From contig JAPXKQ010000059.1 in assembly GCA_033809995.1 (NCBI GenBank), positions 1 through 13,439 on the forward strand: a stretch of DNA of 13,439 bases, written 5' to 3'. The notes under the pieces are model-generated. The model was not told the origin of the DNA. It saw only the letters and a list, made by a program, of their open reading frames with translations, and made no database searches. Below, piece after piece: positions 1 to 6,925 of this stretch (the first letter of the stretch is position 1; each line of letters opens with the position of its first letter). The translations under genes were made by a program, and so were the position numbers. Origin of the DNA: Paratissierella sp033809995. GTDB lineage: Bacteria > Bacillota > Clostridia > Tissierellales > Tissierellaceae.

Positions 1-1308
1 AACCCATTCATAAGTTATCAGTTCACATAGTATTTCAGTTGCTTTTCCAAATTTTCTATATAAAAAATTAAATAGAAAATATGGTACTCGTTGTTTATGT
101 GCCTTTGGCATCCTTTTAAATATATTCTTCGTAGAGTAAATTTGTCTGTAAATCCATATATATCCATTATAAAGTTCCTCAGGAGTCATATTTTTTGGCT
201 TAAATACAACATTTGCAGTATTATACTTTGAAAAATCAAAGTCTATGATTCTTCCATTTTTGGCGTACTCATCGTAAACTTTAGTTCCGGGGTATGGGGT
301 AAGTATATGAGATGTAACTGTTTCTATTTTATTTTTTACGATCCAATCTAATGTAGTCTTAAATGTTGTAATATCGTCATCGTCAAGGCCAAAAACAAAA
401 CTAGCGTTAATCATTATCCCCCTTTTATGAATTTCTTTAACTAAAGTCTCATACTTTCGGATATTGTTCTGACTTTTATGGACATTTTTTATAGCCTTTT
501 CATTTAGGCTTTCAAAACCAATGAATAAACTTTCACATCCTGAGATAGCCATCTCATCTAATAAATCGGGCATGTCCACTATATTTGCTGAAACTGCTGC
601 ATTCCACTTCAATCCCATTGGTCTAATGGCTCTAACAAATTCTAAGGTCCATTTGGGATTTCCAATAAAATTATCATCTATGAACATAACATGTCGCTTG
701 CCAATTGTTTTTATATCTTTTATCACATCTTCAATATCCCTATTAATATACAATGTTTTATAAGCTTCACAGCTATTGTAACAGAAATCACATCTGAATG
801 GACATCCTCTACTTGTACTAATAATATTGCAATATAAATATTTTTTGGTATCAATCAAATGATATCCTGGCGAAACAATCTCACTACCTTTAATTTCACC
901 ATTACATCGGTATATTTTTTTCAGTTTCCCATTTTGAAAATCTCGAATAATATCAGGCCATGTTTTCTCTGCTAATCCAACAGCTACAATATCAAAGTAC
1001 TTTTTGGTCTGTTCAGGAAATGCAGTAATATGTATTCCACCTGCTACGACTGGAATCCCCTTGCTTTGGTAAATCTTTGCAATTTCTATTGCACGGGGAA
1101 AAACATCTACTGTAACAGTAATGCCTACAATGTCTACTGCTTCATCAAAATTAATATCTTCTATATTTTCATTTTCAATTATAACTGTATGTTCTTTATG
1201 AATCATATTTGCTATTGTCAATAATGCAAGGGATGGGGCCATTCTAGTTTTAAGTCGAGTATCCATTGGCCTCATAATCATTTTAGGTTGTATCAATTTA
1301 ATAATCAT
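1..1308 (-). CDS. B12-binding-domain radical SAM protein, 3' end outside window
   Basis: 436 codons are open from the ATG at 1308 to base 1, so the C-terminus lies beyond the left edge. Residues 1-130 look like a cobalamin-binding domain (start MIIKLIQPKMIMRPMDTRLK, then VGITVTVD and PVVAGGIH). The radical SAM cluster motif CxxxCxxC follows at C169, C173 and C176 (RGCPFRCDFCYN), with a TIM-barrel region containing FIDDNFIG and FIGFESLNE. Known family members use a [4Fe-4S] cluster and SAM to make a 5'-deoxyadenosyl radical, often for methylation or ring rearrangement; the substrate here cannot be told. GGAGGG at 1320-1325 lies 11 bases before the ATG, slightly far. The frame is open a little further upstream (GEIEEPIPWRENAD) but has no start codon there. 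A fragment of a second copy lies at 5652-5800. Confidence 0.9.
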   Translation of the reverse strand, partial: MIIKLIQPKMIMRPMDTRLKTRMAPSLALLTIANMIHKEHTVIIENENIEDINFDEAVDIVGITVTVDVFPRAIEIAKIYQSKGIPVVAGGIHITAFPEQTKKYFDIVAVGLAEKTWPDIIRDFQNGKLKKIYRCNGEIKGSEIVSPGYHLIDTKKYLYCNIISTSRGCPFRCDFCYNSCEAYKTLYINRDIEDVIKDIKTIGKRHVMFIDDNFIGNPKWTLEFVRAIRPMGLKWNAAVSANIVDMPDLLDEMAISGCESLFIGFESLNEKAIKNVHKSQNNIRKYETLVKEIHKRGIMINASFVFGLDDDDITTFKTTLDWIVKNKIETVTSHILTPYPGTKVYDEYAKNGRIIDFDFSKYNTANVVFKPKNMTPEELYNGYIWIYRQIYSTKNIFKRMPKAHKQRVPYFLFNFLYRKFGKATEILCELITYEWV

Positions 1309-1372
1309 ATCAGCGTTTTCCCTCCAAGGTATAGGTTCTTCTATTTCTCCAAAACAACTTCAATAGCTGATC

Positions 1373-1537
1373 TTAATCCTTTTCTAGTACTTCTATGGAT
1401 TTGTAAAATATAGTAGGAATTTCCTTTTTAATAATTTCTGTATTCATTATTTTGTCTTCTAAAGTCTTAACTGCTTCATAGGCAGGGTTAATAGTTTCTC
1501 CTCCAAAAGGTTCAAATCCCGTAATCAAAAGCTTCAT
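1373..1537 (-). pseudogene. pcp: N-terminal stub of pyrrolidone-carboxylate peptidase
   Basis: A 54-codon frame starts MKLLITGFEPFGGETINPAY and continues through KKEIPTIFYKSIEVLEKD to a stop. The opening (TGF-PFGG-NP) and the EIPT-F-KS segment are typical of the N-terminus of pyroglutamyl peptidase I, a cytosolic cysteine peptidase of about 200-215 residues that removes N-terminal pyroglutamate. The catalytic Glu, Cys and His regions are all absent. AGGAGG stands 9 bases before the ATG. A one-base shift near the end would extend the reading by about a dozen codons (GLRSAIEVVLEK) before another stop, after which radical SAM coding sequence begins. About three quarters of the gene has therefore been deleted, not merely frameshifted. 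The family call comes from the motif pattern. Confidence 0.75.
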
Positions 1538-1560
1538 TCATAATTACCTCCTGAACTTAA

Positions 1561-2328
1561 TTATACTTGAAATATAACTTCTGCTTCACTCTCATCTAAG
1601 ACAAATCCTATTTTTTTATATAAGTTTCTTGCAATTATATTATCATATCCAACCCATAACATTGCCTTTAATGCTCCTTTTTTCTTTGCTTCTTTTAAAC
1701 CAGATAATATCAATCTCTTTCCAAAACCTTTTCCTCTTTCAACTTCACTTACTCCAACATTCCTTATAAAGCAGTTTTTATTATTTCTTCCATATAGCTC
1801 AATTATTATAGAGCCTATTATCTTCTTGTTTTTCTTATAAACTAGCATTATATGATGATCATCATCCAACCTAGTAATTAGCTGATTTTTGGTTATATTA
1901 AGAGAATCAAACAGGTCTCTATCAAGTATGAGAAACTCATTTATATCTTCTCTCTTTAAGTATTCAATAGATGAGCTATCCTCTTGACATGTAATATTAT
2001 CTAATGTGCATGAATAGCCTACATAAATTTCTTTGCCCTTATACCCCCACTGATTAATTATTTTTTCCTTTTCAATTACTTCATTAATACTATTTCCATA
2101 CCTGAATATAAATTTAATACCAGGATTATCTTTCTTTATTTTTTCTATGCTATTTTTTAAGTCTTCTAAATTATTTACTCCCCATAATAACTCCATGTCT
2201 TCGCTAGTCTTTCCCAACAAAAAAACACCTTCAGGAAATTCATATAGTTTTGCATCTTCTAACATATCACCATAGAAAAAACTTTCTTTATAACTATACC
2301 CTCTTTCATATACTTTTTCAAATTTCAT
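1561..2328 (-). CDS. GNAT-family N-acetyltransferase
   Basis: 255 residues. The C-terminal half (about 120-255) is a GNAT domain: FIRNVGVSEVERGKGFGKRL carries the acetyl-CoA pyrophosphate-binding motif RGKGFG at 198-203, and ARNLYKKIGFV at about 233-243 is the usual last helix and strand. Residues 1-110 form a separate N-terminal region with no motif I recognise, probably a degenerate second GNAT lobe. GNAT enzymes move an acetyl group from acetyl-CoA to an amine; the substrate is unknown. AGGGGAG lies 6 bases before the ATG and supports this start. The gene ends 23 bases before the pcp stub, so the two were probably co-transcribed. Confidence 0.85.
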   Translation of the reverse strand: MKFEKVYERGYSYKESFFYGDMLEDAKLYEFPEGVFLLGKTSEDMELLWGVNNLEDLKNSIEKIKKDNPGIKFIFRYGNSINEVIEKEKIINQWGYKGKEIYVGYSCTLDNITCQEDSSSIEYLKREDINEFLILDRDLFDSLNITKNQLITRLDDDHHIMLVYKKNKKIIGSIIIELYGRNNKNCFIRNVGVSEVERGKGFGKRLILSGLKEAKKKGALKAMLWVGYDNIIARNLYKKIGFVLDESEAEVIFQV

Positions 2329-2443
2329 TATATTCTCCCCTTGTATTTTAATAATCCAATATGAAATTTCATTACTTCAAATAGGAATTATTCAATATAA
2401 ATTATAGTTATAATTTTACGACATGCTGACAAGTTTTCTTTTA

Positions 2444-2646
2444 TCAGCTTTTATATAACCCATGCCATGTTGGCGCGTCTATAATATTCAGTAGTTCAGC
2501 TCCATAGTATTCACAAGTCTTTATAGACGCAATTTTTTTAGGGCGAGCATGTAATAATAACTTTTCATCTTATGCTTCTTAGCTAACTGAAATAACCATT
2601 TGCAGACTTGTGTATAGTTCTCACTATTTAATTGCCCTTGTGGCAT
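2444..2646 (-). pseudogene. Unrecognised small gene or gene remnant, one-base frameshift
   Basis: From an ATG at 2646, inside the end of the methyltransferase remnant, the frame reads MPQGQLNSENYTQVCKWLFQ, then LAKKHKMKSYYYMLALKK, and stops after LRL at 2521. If the A7 run near 2533-2539 had one more A, the reading would continue as IASIKTCEYYGAELLNII and DAPTWHGLYKS to a TGA at 2444, 67 residues in all. Both halves have a protein-like composition and the join falls in a homopolymer, so I read this as one broken frame. I do not recognise the family. No good ribosome binding site precedes the ATG, so it may be the tail of a longer lost gene. The same DNA on the plus strand holds a 10-base inverted repeat, GCGTCTATAA at 2475 and TTATAGACGC at 2521, followed by seven T. 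Confidence 0.35.
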
Positions 2647-2996
2647 AAAATGTTGGAACATTGAATTCATGAAGTCTACCTACACCATTTGTATCCTCAT
2701 ATATATCTGTAAGTATGAAGCCTGCTTTTAACTGTCCACCAATTTGTTCTTCAATGGTATGGGAAAACTGAATTCCCCAGTCATTTTTTATTGACATCTC
2801 ATATAGTTGTTTATCCTTTAGAGGGTTAAATGGCAGTTTATAAGTTACCGTTGTTTCATCATCATTGAAAATATAATTAATACCATTATCTAATCCTGCC
2901 AATAGAATCCCACCTTTCTTTAACACTCTATAACATTCCTTCTTCAATCCATTTGTCAATAGTTTTAGAATTTATTTCTGTATACTTTTTCTTCAT
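2624..2996 (-). pseudogene. Class I SAM-dependent methyltransferase with internal deletion
   Basis: GGAGAG and an ATG at 2996 start MKKKYTEINSKTIDKWIEEG, matching the N-terminus of a methyltransferase family as I remember it, but this frame stops two codons later. In another frame, directly at that junction, the C-terminal third begins with ECYRVLKKGGILLAGLDNG and runs to PTFYATRAIK. RVLKKGG is the conserved strand-4/helix segment of class I methyltransferases. The part between them, which would hold the glycine-rich SAM-binding loop and the acidic ribose-binding residue, is missing: about 20 residues join directly to the last 100, against a family length near 250. The remaining C-terminal frame opens with TTG and has no ribosome binding site. 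The product cannot bind SAM in the usual way and is almost certainly inactive. Confidence 0.75.
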
Positions 2997-3027
2997 AACA
3001 AATCTCTCCTTCGTCAGTAAGTATAAT

Positions 3028-4032
3028 TTATTTACTGCCTTTCTTTAAAATAATTAAATCTCCATCCCATTCAGGAATATACAATCTTCTATCATAATAG
3101 TCCATACTACAAATTAACGGCAAGTTTATCTTAAACAAATCCTTTTCGTTGGTTCTATTTTTTCTACCTTTTATTACATTGATATTTCCCGCTATTGTAT
3201 AAACCTTCCCTTTATTCGTTATCATTCTTACAATATGATTTTGGGTGTCTCCTACATATATATTACCAACTTCATCAAGTGACAAAGACCATGGTCCATC
3301 AAAATAACTCTCTTTATTTCCACCGAAAGTAGCATCTTTAGCATCTCCACCGTCACCTGTATAACCAGGCTTACCTGTTCCAGCAATTAATTCAACAGTC
3401 TCTTTATCTATATCAATCTTCCGTACTGCATAGTTTTTACTATCTAATATATAGATATTTCCTTCAGGACCTCTCCTTAAATCATATATCCAGTTAAAAC
3501 GTACCTCATTAAAAGAAACTTCCTCCCTTTGAAATCCAGGTTGCCCAGTTCCCAAAACTTCTAATGTATTGCCTTTTTTATCAAACTTCCATATCCTACA
3601 GCCGGTTATTTCATTTATCCACANNNNNNNNNNCCACATATTACCATCTATATCATATTCACAATTTCCTACATCTTTTAATCCTATTTTGTTACAATCA
3701 ATTAAAACTTCTATATCTTTAGGTTTGTTATTTTCCATTATTATCTTATACACTATTTTATTTCCACCACTTACTACTATAAGTGAACCATCGGGTAATC
3801 CTGTTAAATAGTTTGGACTTTTTATATCACAATTAATATGACAATTAGTCTCAAAGCCAGAGTTATGTCCAATTGTCCACAACAAATTATTTCCATCTAT
3901 TTGGCCTACCCAATTATTATCATAATCAAGTCCATATTGATTGCCAAAATAGTCATGGAAGCCTAAATGAGAAAAACCATCTCCCCAATTTTTATTTTCT
4001 TCATAATTAATTATCTTTTCTACTTTCCACAT
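3028..4032 (-). CDS. NHL-repeat (beta-propeller) protein, interrupted by an assembly gap
   Basis: 334 codons counting four unreadable ones. Several NHL-type repeats are visible: NYLTGLPDGSLIVVSGG, DIDGNMW with ITGCRIWKFD, GPEGNIYILDSKNYAVRKID, and DEVGNIYVGDTQNHIVRMI. The glycine-rich links IAGTGKPGYTGDGGDA and YTIAGNI are typical of propellers. There is no signal peptide, so it is probably cytosolic. NHL propellers serve as binding platforms or, less often, as lyases or hydrolases; nothing here picks a function. AGGGGG lies 6 bases before the ATG. The 10-N gap at 3624-3633 does not break the frame. The gene sits between the decayed tail at 4035-4140 and the deleted methyltransferase. Confidence 0.8.
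   Translation of the reverse strand: MWKVEKIINYEENKNWGDGFSHLGFHDYFGNQYGLDYDNNWVGQIDGNNLLWTIGHNSGFETNCHINCDIKSPNYLTGLPDGSLIVVSGGNKIVYKIIMENNKPKDIEVLIDCNKIGLKDVGNCEYDIDGNMWXXXXWINEITGCRIWKFDKKGNTLEVLGTGQPGFQREEVSFNEVRFNWIYDLRRGPEGNIYILDSKNYAVRKIDIDKETVELIAGTGKPGYTGDGGDAKDATFGGNKESYFDGPWSLSLDEVGNIYVGDTQNHIVRMITNKGKVYTIAGNINVIKGRKNRTNEKDLFKINLPLICSMDYYDRRLYIPEWDGDLIILKKGSK
3624..3633. other. Assembly gap (10 N)
   Basis: Ten unknown bases lie inside the NHL-repeat gene. The five bases before the gap (ccaca) are the same as the five after it. Removing the gap and one copy (15 bases) keeps the frame and gives DGNMWINEITGCRIWKFD, a regular NHL repeat. The gap may therefore be an unmerged overlap with no missing sequence. 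Confidence 0.95.
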
Positions 4033-4034
4033 AA

Positions 4035-4140
4035 TTATCCCCCTAAATTTATTAACCTATATCTGATTTTATTCATATCTATATCTCTTATATTTGCCAG
4101 ATCTCTGAATCAGTCCTTTAAGCCAAACTCCTTTACATCA
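4035..4140 (-). pseudogene. Possible decayed coding tail upstream of the NHL gene
   Basis: One minus-strand frame reads EFGLKD, a TGA stop, then FRDLANIRDIDMNKIRYRLI and NLGG to a TAA that overlaps the NHL gene's ribosome binding site. The reading has charged and hydrophobic residues spaced as in real protein and ends as an operon gene often does, just before the next start. I do not recognise it and it has no start codon. It could be the degraded 3' end of a lost gene or chance reading in AT-rich DNA. No hairpin terminator is visible between the HD gene and the NHL gene. Confidence 0.2.
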
Positions 4141-4234
4141 ATATTTTATTTGCTGGTGGCTTATTTTTGAAACTAGACCAACCTTATTCCTTCTATTTCC
4201 ATACTCAATCTATTAAAAAATTCATTCATAAAGT

Positions 4235-4852
4235 TTAATCTATCAATACCAATTTCCTTTGCTTTTTTGGTATATAACTTCTCTGGTATTTTTTTAACTT
4301 AACTTCATACTCAATAAAAGGTGAATGCTTTGATACATCTTTTAACCTTCCATTTTCGGTAGTATTTTCAACCATATATTTCTTTGAGGACAGGTCTGTT
4401 GATAATTTTTGTCCAAACTGGCCAGATATCATAAAGGTACGTGCAATTCCAATAGCCCCTAATGAATCTAGCTTGTCTGCATCAAATAGTATTTTAGCTT
4501 CTATTGTCCTTGGCTCATTTCCACTTCTAAATCGATGTGATGCAATACAATGCTTTATTTCTTCAATTTTGTCCTCTGCGTATTCTAAATCTCTTAAAAT
4601 CTTTTCTGCAATTTCACTGCCTAAAATAGCATGATCAGTCTTTCCAGTATTATCATTGTTTTCTTTTACTCTAGCAATATCGTGTAACAGCGCTGCAGGA
4701 ATAAGAACATGTAAATCAACATTTTCCTCATGTTCTGCTAATAGTAAACATAAATTATACACTCTCATTACATGGTCTAAATTATGTGCTGAACATGATA
4801 ACTCTTTTTGAACAATTTCTTTTATCTTCCCATGTTTTTTATCTATTATCAT
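4235..4852 (-). CDS. HD-domain phosphohydrolase with C-terminal frameshift
   Basis: 205 residues as read. The HD metal-binding set is complete: H27 (AHNLDHVMRVYNL), H57-D58 (LLHDIA) and D126 (FDADKLDSLG), with DHA at 73-75 and ASHR at 104-107. HD enzymes of this YedJ-like type hydrolyse phosphomonoesters or phosphodiesters such as nucleotides; the substrate is unknown. GGAAG lies about 5 bases before the ATG. After KLKK (residue 188) the frame goes wrong at an A7 run (4289-4295). With one more A it would continue IPEKLYTKKAKEIGIDRLNF to ...IEGIRLV and a TAG at 4173, giving 226 residues with the KAKEI-helix C-terminus I expect of this family. The catalytic core comes before the shift, so the product may still be active if the shift is real. 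Confidence 0.85.
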   Translation of the reverse strand: MIIDKKHGKIKEIVQKELSCSAHNLDHVMRVYNLCLLLAEHEENVDLHVLIPAALLHDIARVKENNDNTGKTDHAILGSEIAEKILRDLEYAEDKIEEIKHCIASHRFRSGNEPRTIEAKILFDADKLDSLGAIGIARTFMISGQFGQKLSTDLSSKKYMVENTTENGRLKDVSKHSPFIEYEVKLKKYQRSYIPKKQRKLVLID

Positions 4853-4875
4853 GCTTACTTCCTTTCTAATGGTTA

Positions 4876-4978
4876 TTATGGACAGAATGTTAATATAGTT
4901 CGCTTCAGTAATTTCTTGTTTCTTGCACCTTCAATAATTTCACCAACAAGCCTATTAAAACATATGGAATTTGTTTGC
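4876..4978 (-). pseudogene. Possible short coding remnant between HD and reductase genes
   Basis: Between the reductase stop and the HD gene's ribosome binding site one frame reads FNRLVGEIIEGARNKK followed by LLKRTILTFCP and a stop. It has no start codon and the frame opens only after the reductase gene. The amphipathic stretch looks like coding sequence, but it is only about 30 codons and I do not recognise it. It may be the C-terminal end of a deleted gene. Confidence 0.2.
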
Positions 4979-4981
4979 TAT

Positions 4982-5563
4982 TTATATATTTAATACTTCT
5001 TCCAATTTCCTAGAAACATCCTTCTTGATCTCTTCATTGAACATAACAGGATTTCTTTTTGTTCCAAAATAACTTTCTTCTATTACTACTTCTATTCCAT
5101 GATCAATCATTACTCTTTTTATTGAATCAATTGTAAATCCCATGCTGAATGTATCCGGACCTGCACATACACCAATTATAATTGCTTTTATTCCTCTTGA
5201 ATCCAGTTCACTACTGAAAGTACCATTTTTATAAGTGAATAAAGGATATAGTCTGTCAAGGAACACCTTCATATATGGTGTTACATTGTAATTATAAGAT
5301 GGTGAACCTAAAATCACTCCTTCTGCAACTTTTATCTTATTAATTGTTCGAGAGATTTCATCATCATAACAACACATCTTGTCTTCAGCACAATGTCCAC
5401 AACCATCACAAGCATTTAATTCAATTTCACTTAATATTACTTTTTCAACCTTTCTTCCATGTCTTTCTAACTCATCCATGTAATAATTCATTAATGTTTC
5501 AGTATTTTTATGCCGTCTTGGACTACCTGATATGGCAATCCAGTTTTTGGTCATATTAGTCAT
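4982..5563 (-). CDS. Flavodoxin-family NAD(P)H-dependent FMN reductase / iron-sulfur flavoprotein-like
   Basis: 193 residues, the usual length. ISGSPRRHKNTETL (11-24) is the FMN-phosphate loop of the NADPH-dependent FMN reductase fold, and GSPSYNYNVTPYMKVFLDR (86-104) is the second flavin-contact region. Between them lies ACDGCGHCAEDKMC (51-64) with cysteines at 52, 55, 58 and 64, the compact CxxCxxC cluster region seen in archaeal and clostridial iron-sulfur flavoproteins. The protein is probably a cytosolic electron carrier or reductase with bound FMN and perhaps a [4Fe-4S] cluster. GGGGGG lies 5 bases before the ATG; a second ATG at codon 4 has poorer spacing. The next genes downstream are the remnant at 4876-4978 and the HD gene. 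Physiological partner unknown. Confidence 0.88.
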   Translation of the reverse strand: MTNMTKNWIAISGSPRRHKNTETLMNYYMDELERHGRKVEKVILSEIELNACDGCGHCAEDKMCCYDDEISRTINKIKVAEGVILGSPSYNYNVTPYMKVFLDRLYPLFTYKNGTFSSELDSRGIKAIIIGVCAGPDTFSMGFTIDSIKRVMIDHGIEVVIEESYFGTKRNPVMFNEEIKKDVSRKLEEVLNI

Positions 5564-5651
5564 AATATCCCCCCATTTAATATAAGTTCATATGAAACAG
5601 ATAGATTGTCGCAAATTCATTATTGTCTGCCATGACTATTAGCTCATCTGT

Positions 5652-5800
5652 GAATTTCTTCAACTAAAGTCTCATACTTCCGGATATTGTTCTGACTTTT
5701 ACGGACATTTTTTATTGCATTTTCATTCAAGCTTTCAAACCCAATAAATAAACTTTCACATCCTAAAATAGCCATTTCATCTAATAAATCAGGCATATCG
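5652..5800 (-). pseudogene. Fragment of a second radical SAM gene copy
   Basis: These 149 bases match bases 429-577 of the left-end radical SAM gene without gaps and with about 15 mismatches (hand count, roughly 90% identity). The reading is VDMPDLLDEMAILGCESLF, then IGFESLNENAIKNV and RKSQNNIRKYETLVEEIH, with most differences silent. Homology stops sharply at both ends. There is no cluster motif and no start; a TGA follows almost at once. This is a relic of a paralogue that was once under protein-level selection and was then mostly deleted. Confidence 0.85.
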
Positions 5801-5911
5801 ACTTCTTTGCCATGAAGACAAAAGAATATATCTACTATTCTACATTGCCTTGTGGATCCCTTCTTTTATATTAAATATTTTCAAAATAAAATAGATAGGT
5901 AAATTAATTAC

Positions 5912-5953
5912 CTAATGCCACATCCCATTTAAAAACGCCTTTTTAGTTTTCAT
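5912..5953 (-). pseudogene. Start of a lost gene after the sigma remnant
   Basis: GGAGGG about 8 bases before an ATG at 5953 begins MKTKKAFLNGMWH, then a TAG. The good ribosome binding site directly after the sigma-like tail is where an anti-sigma factor gene usually starts. Thirteen codons are too few to identify it. I read it as the beginning of a truncated gene, or a chance start. Confidence 0.3.
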
Positions 5954-5968
5954 ATTCTATACCCTCCT

Positions 5969-6110
5969 TTACAAGTTTTTCAGTTTTTTTCTTGATCTAT
6001 ATATGGGAATTTTTGTTTATGGCAAATATCTATCCATAATTTCGCCAATTTCCCTATAACTAAATCAATCTACTTCATATAGATAAAAAGCAGTACGATA
6101 GTCTTCATTT
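5969..6110 (-). pseudogene. Remnant of ECF-type sigma factor region 4
   Basis: One minus-strand frame reads EDYRTAFYLYEVD, a TGA, FSYREIGEIMDRYLP, then a stop. In a shifted frame IPIYRSRKKLKNL follows to a TAA. Together this gives the sigma-70 region 4 pattern: a helix of the -YR-AFYLYEV-G type, the helix-turn-helix -SY-EIAEIM-, and the closing -V-SR--RARK-L helix. The recognition-helix part is damaged, the reading contains a nonsense codon and a shift, and nothing of region 2 is present upstream of 6110, where the terminator at 6131-6170 begins soon after. ECF sigma factors direct RNA polymerase to stress or surface genes; this one cannot work. The call rests on motif pattern only. Confidence 0.55.
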
Positions 6111-6130
6111 CCCCTCAATAAGCTTACACG

Positions 6131-6170
6131 AAAAAACCTTGAAAAGGTTACACTTTTCAAGGTTAATTTT
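6131..6170. terminator. Strong bidirectional hairpin terminator
   Basis: AACCTTGAAAAG (6135-6146) and CTTTTCAAGGTT (6153-6164) form a perfect 12-bp stem with a 6-base loop. On the minus strand a T6 run follows the stem (bases 6131-6136), ending the AlkD transcript; on the plus strand the stem is followed by AATTTTTA. It separates the repair unit from the degraded region to the left. Confidence 0.85.
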
Positions 6171-6210
6171 TATTTCGTACTTATATTATATGGTTCTATT
6201 ATCTTGTTTT

Positions 6211-6924
6211 TTATAAATACTTACTTCCCTCCTTAACACTCAAGGGTTGTAATGGGTTTTGCTGTATAAAGTTTTTAACCCATTCCCTATTTGTTTTAGA
6301 ATATTGTCTTAATGCCCAGCCAATTGCCTTATTGATGAAAAATTCCTCAGTTTGTGAATTATGTAAAATTGCCTTACTTAGAAATTCAGTATCCGTTTTT
6401 TCCTTGTATTTTAGTTGAAATATTATAGATACCCTATTGAGCCAAATATTCTCCGACTCAATCCATTTCAATAGGACATCTTCCTTTACCTCTGGATATT
6501 TCATAGCAATATAGCCCACTGTTTTATTTATAGCATCTACACTATCCCACCAGGATTTTGTAATCAATAGTTTCTCAATGTTTTTCATATCATCTGGTGT
6601 AAATATTTTTTTAACTTTATCCATATAATCTATAGCTAAATATTGAAACTCCCTTTCTGGCATATCATAACATTTAAAAATAAAATCCCAATCTATTTCA
6701 GTGTCCTTTCTTTTTGCCTTTAAAAACTCCTTTGATAATGCTGCCCTTTCTGGCTTTTTAAGACCAAGGAAAGGAAACTTGTTTCTCATATATTTTGCCA
6801 TGGGCTTTGCTTGTTCTTCATTTTTATTATTATAAAATATAGCAAAAACATCCACCTTATCTCTCCTTCTATTTTGATAACCATCTAAACTAGATGTTAC
6901 CATATTATCTTTTCTGAATTTCAT
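6211..6924 (-). CDS. AlkD-type DNA alkylation repair protein (DNA glycosylase)
   Basis: 237 residues, the family's usual size. AlkD proteins are HEAT-like-repeat glycosylases that remove bulky or cationic alkylpurines such as 3-methyladenine and 7-methylguanine. Visible landmarks: MAKYMRNKFPFLGLKKPER (42-60), SWWDSVD (124-130), WLNR (161-164) and NKAIGWALRQYSK (198-210). By comparison with the Bacillus cereus enzyme (Trp109, Asp113, Arg148, Trp187) the equivalents are about W126, D130, R164 and W203, all present. The start is separated from the stop of the upstream GNAT gene by one base, and AAAGG lies about 6 bases before the ATG, so translation is probably coupled. The N-terminus is about 20 residues longer than in B. 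cereus AlkD; M8 is an alternative start. A terminator follows about 40 bases downstream. Confidence 0.9.
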   Translation of the reverse strand: MKFRKDNMVTSSLDGYQNRRRDKVDVFAIFYNNKNEEQAKPMAKYMRNKFPFLGLKKPERAALSKEFLKAKRKDTEIDWDFIFKCYDMPEREFQYLAIDYMDKVKKIFTPDDMKNIEKLLITKSWWDSVDAINKTVGYIAMKYPEVKEDVLLKWIESENIWLNRVSIIFQLKYKEKTDTEFLSKAILHNSQTEEFFINKAIGWALRQYSKTNREWVKNFIQQNPLQPLSVKEGSKYL

Positions 6925-6925
6925 C

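Noticed and set aside
521..1224. Short plus-strand open frames of 64-80 codons opposite the radical SAM gene
   Set aside because: They lack ribosome binding sites, have unlikely composition and lie antisense to a clear coding region.
2475..2539. 10-base inverted repeat (GCGTCTATAA / TTATAGACGC) followed by T7 on the plus strand, like a terminator
   Set aside because: The loop is about 36 bases, no plus-strand gene lies upstream, and the T7 run is the A7 run inside a likely minus-strand coding remnant.
3569..5559. Plus-strand open frames at 3569-3811, 3967-4170, 4808-4993 and 5344-5559
   Set aside because: They overlap well-supported minus-strand genes or their gaps, show no motifs and no good ribosome binding sites.
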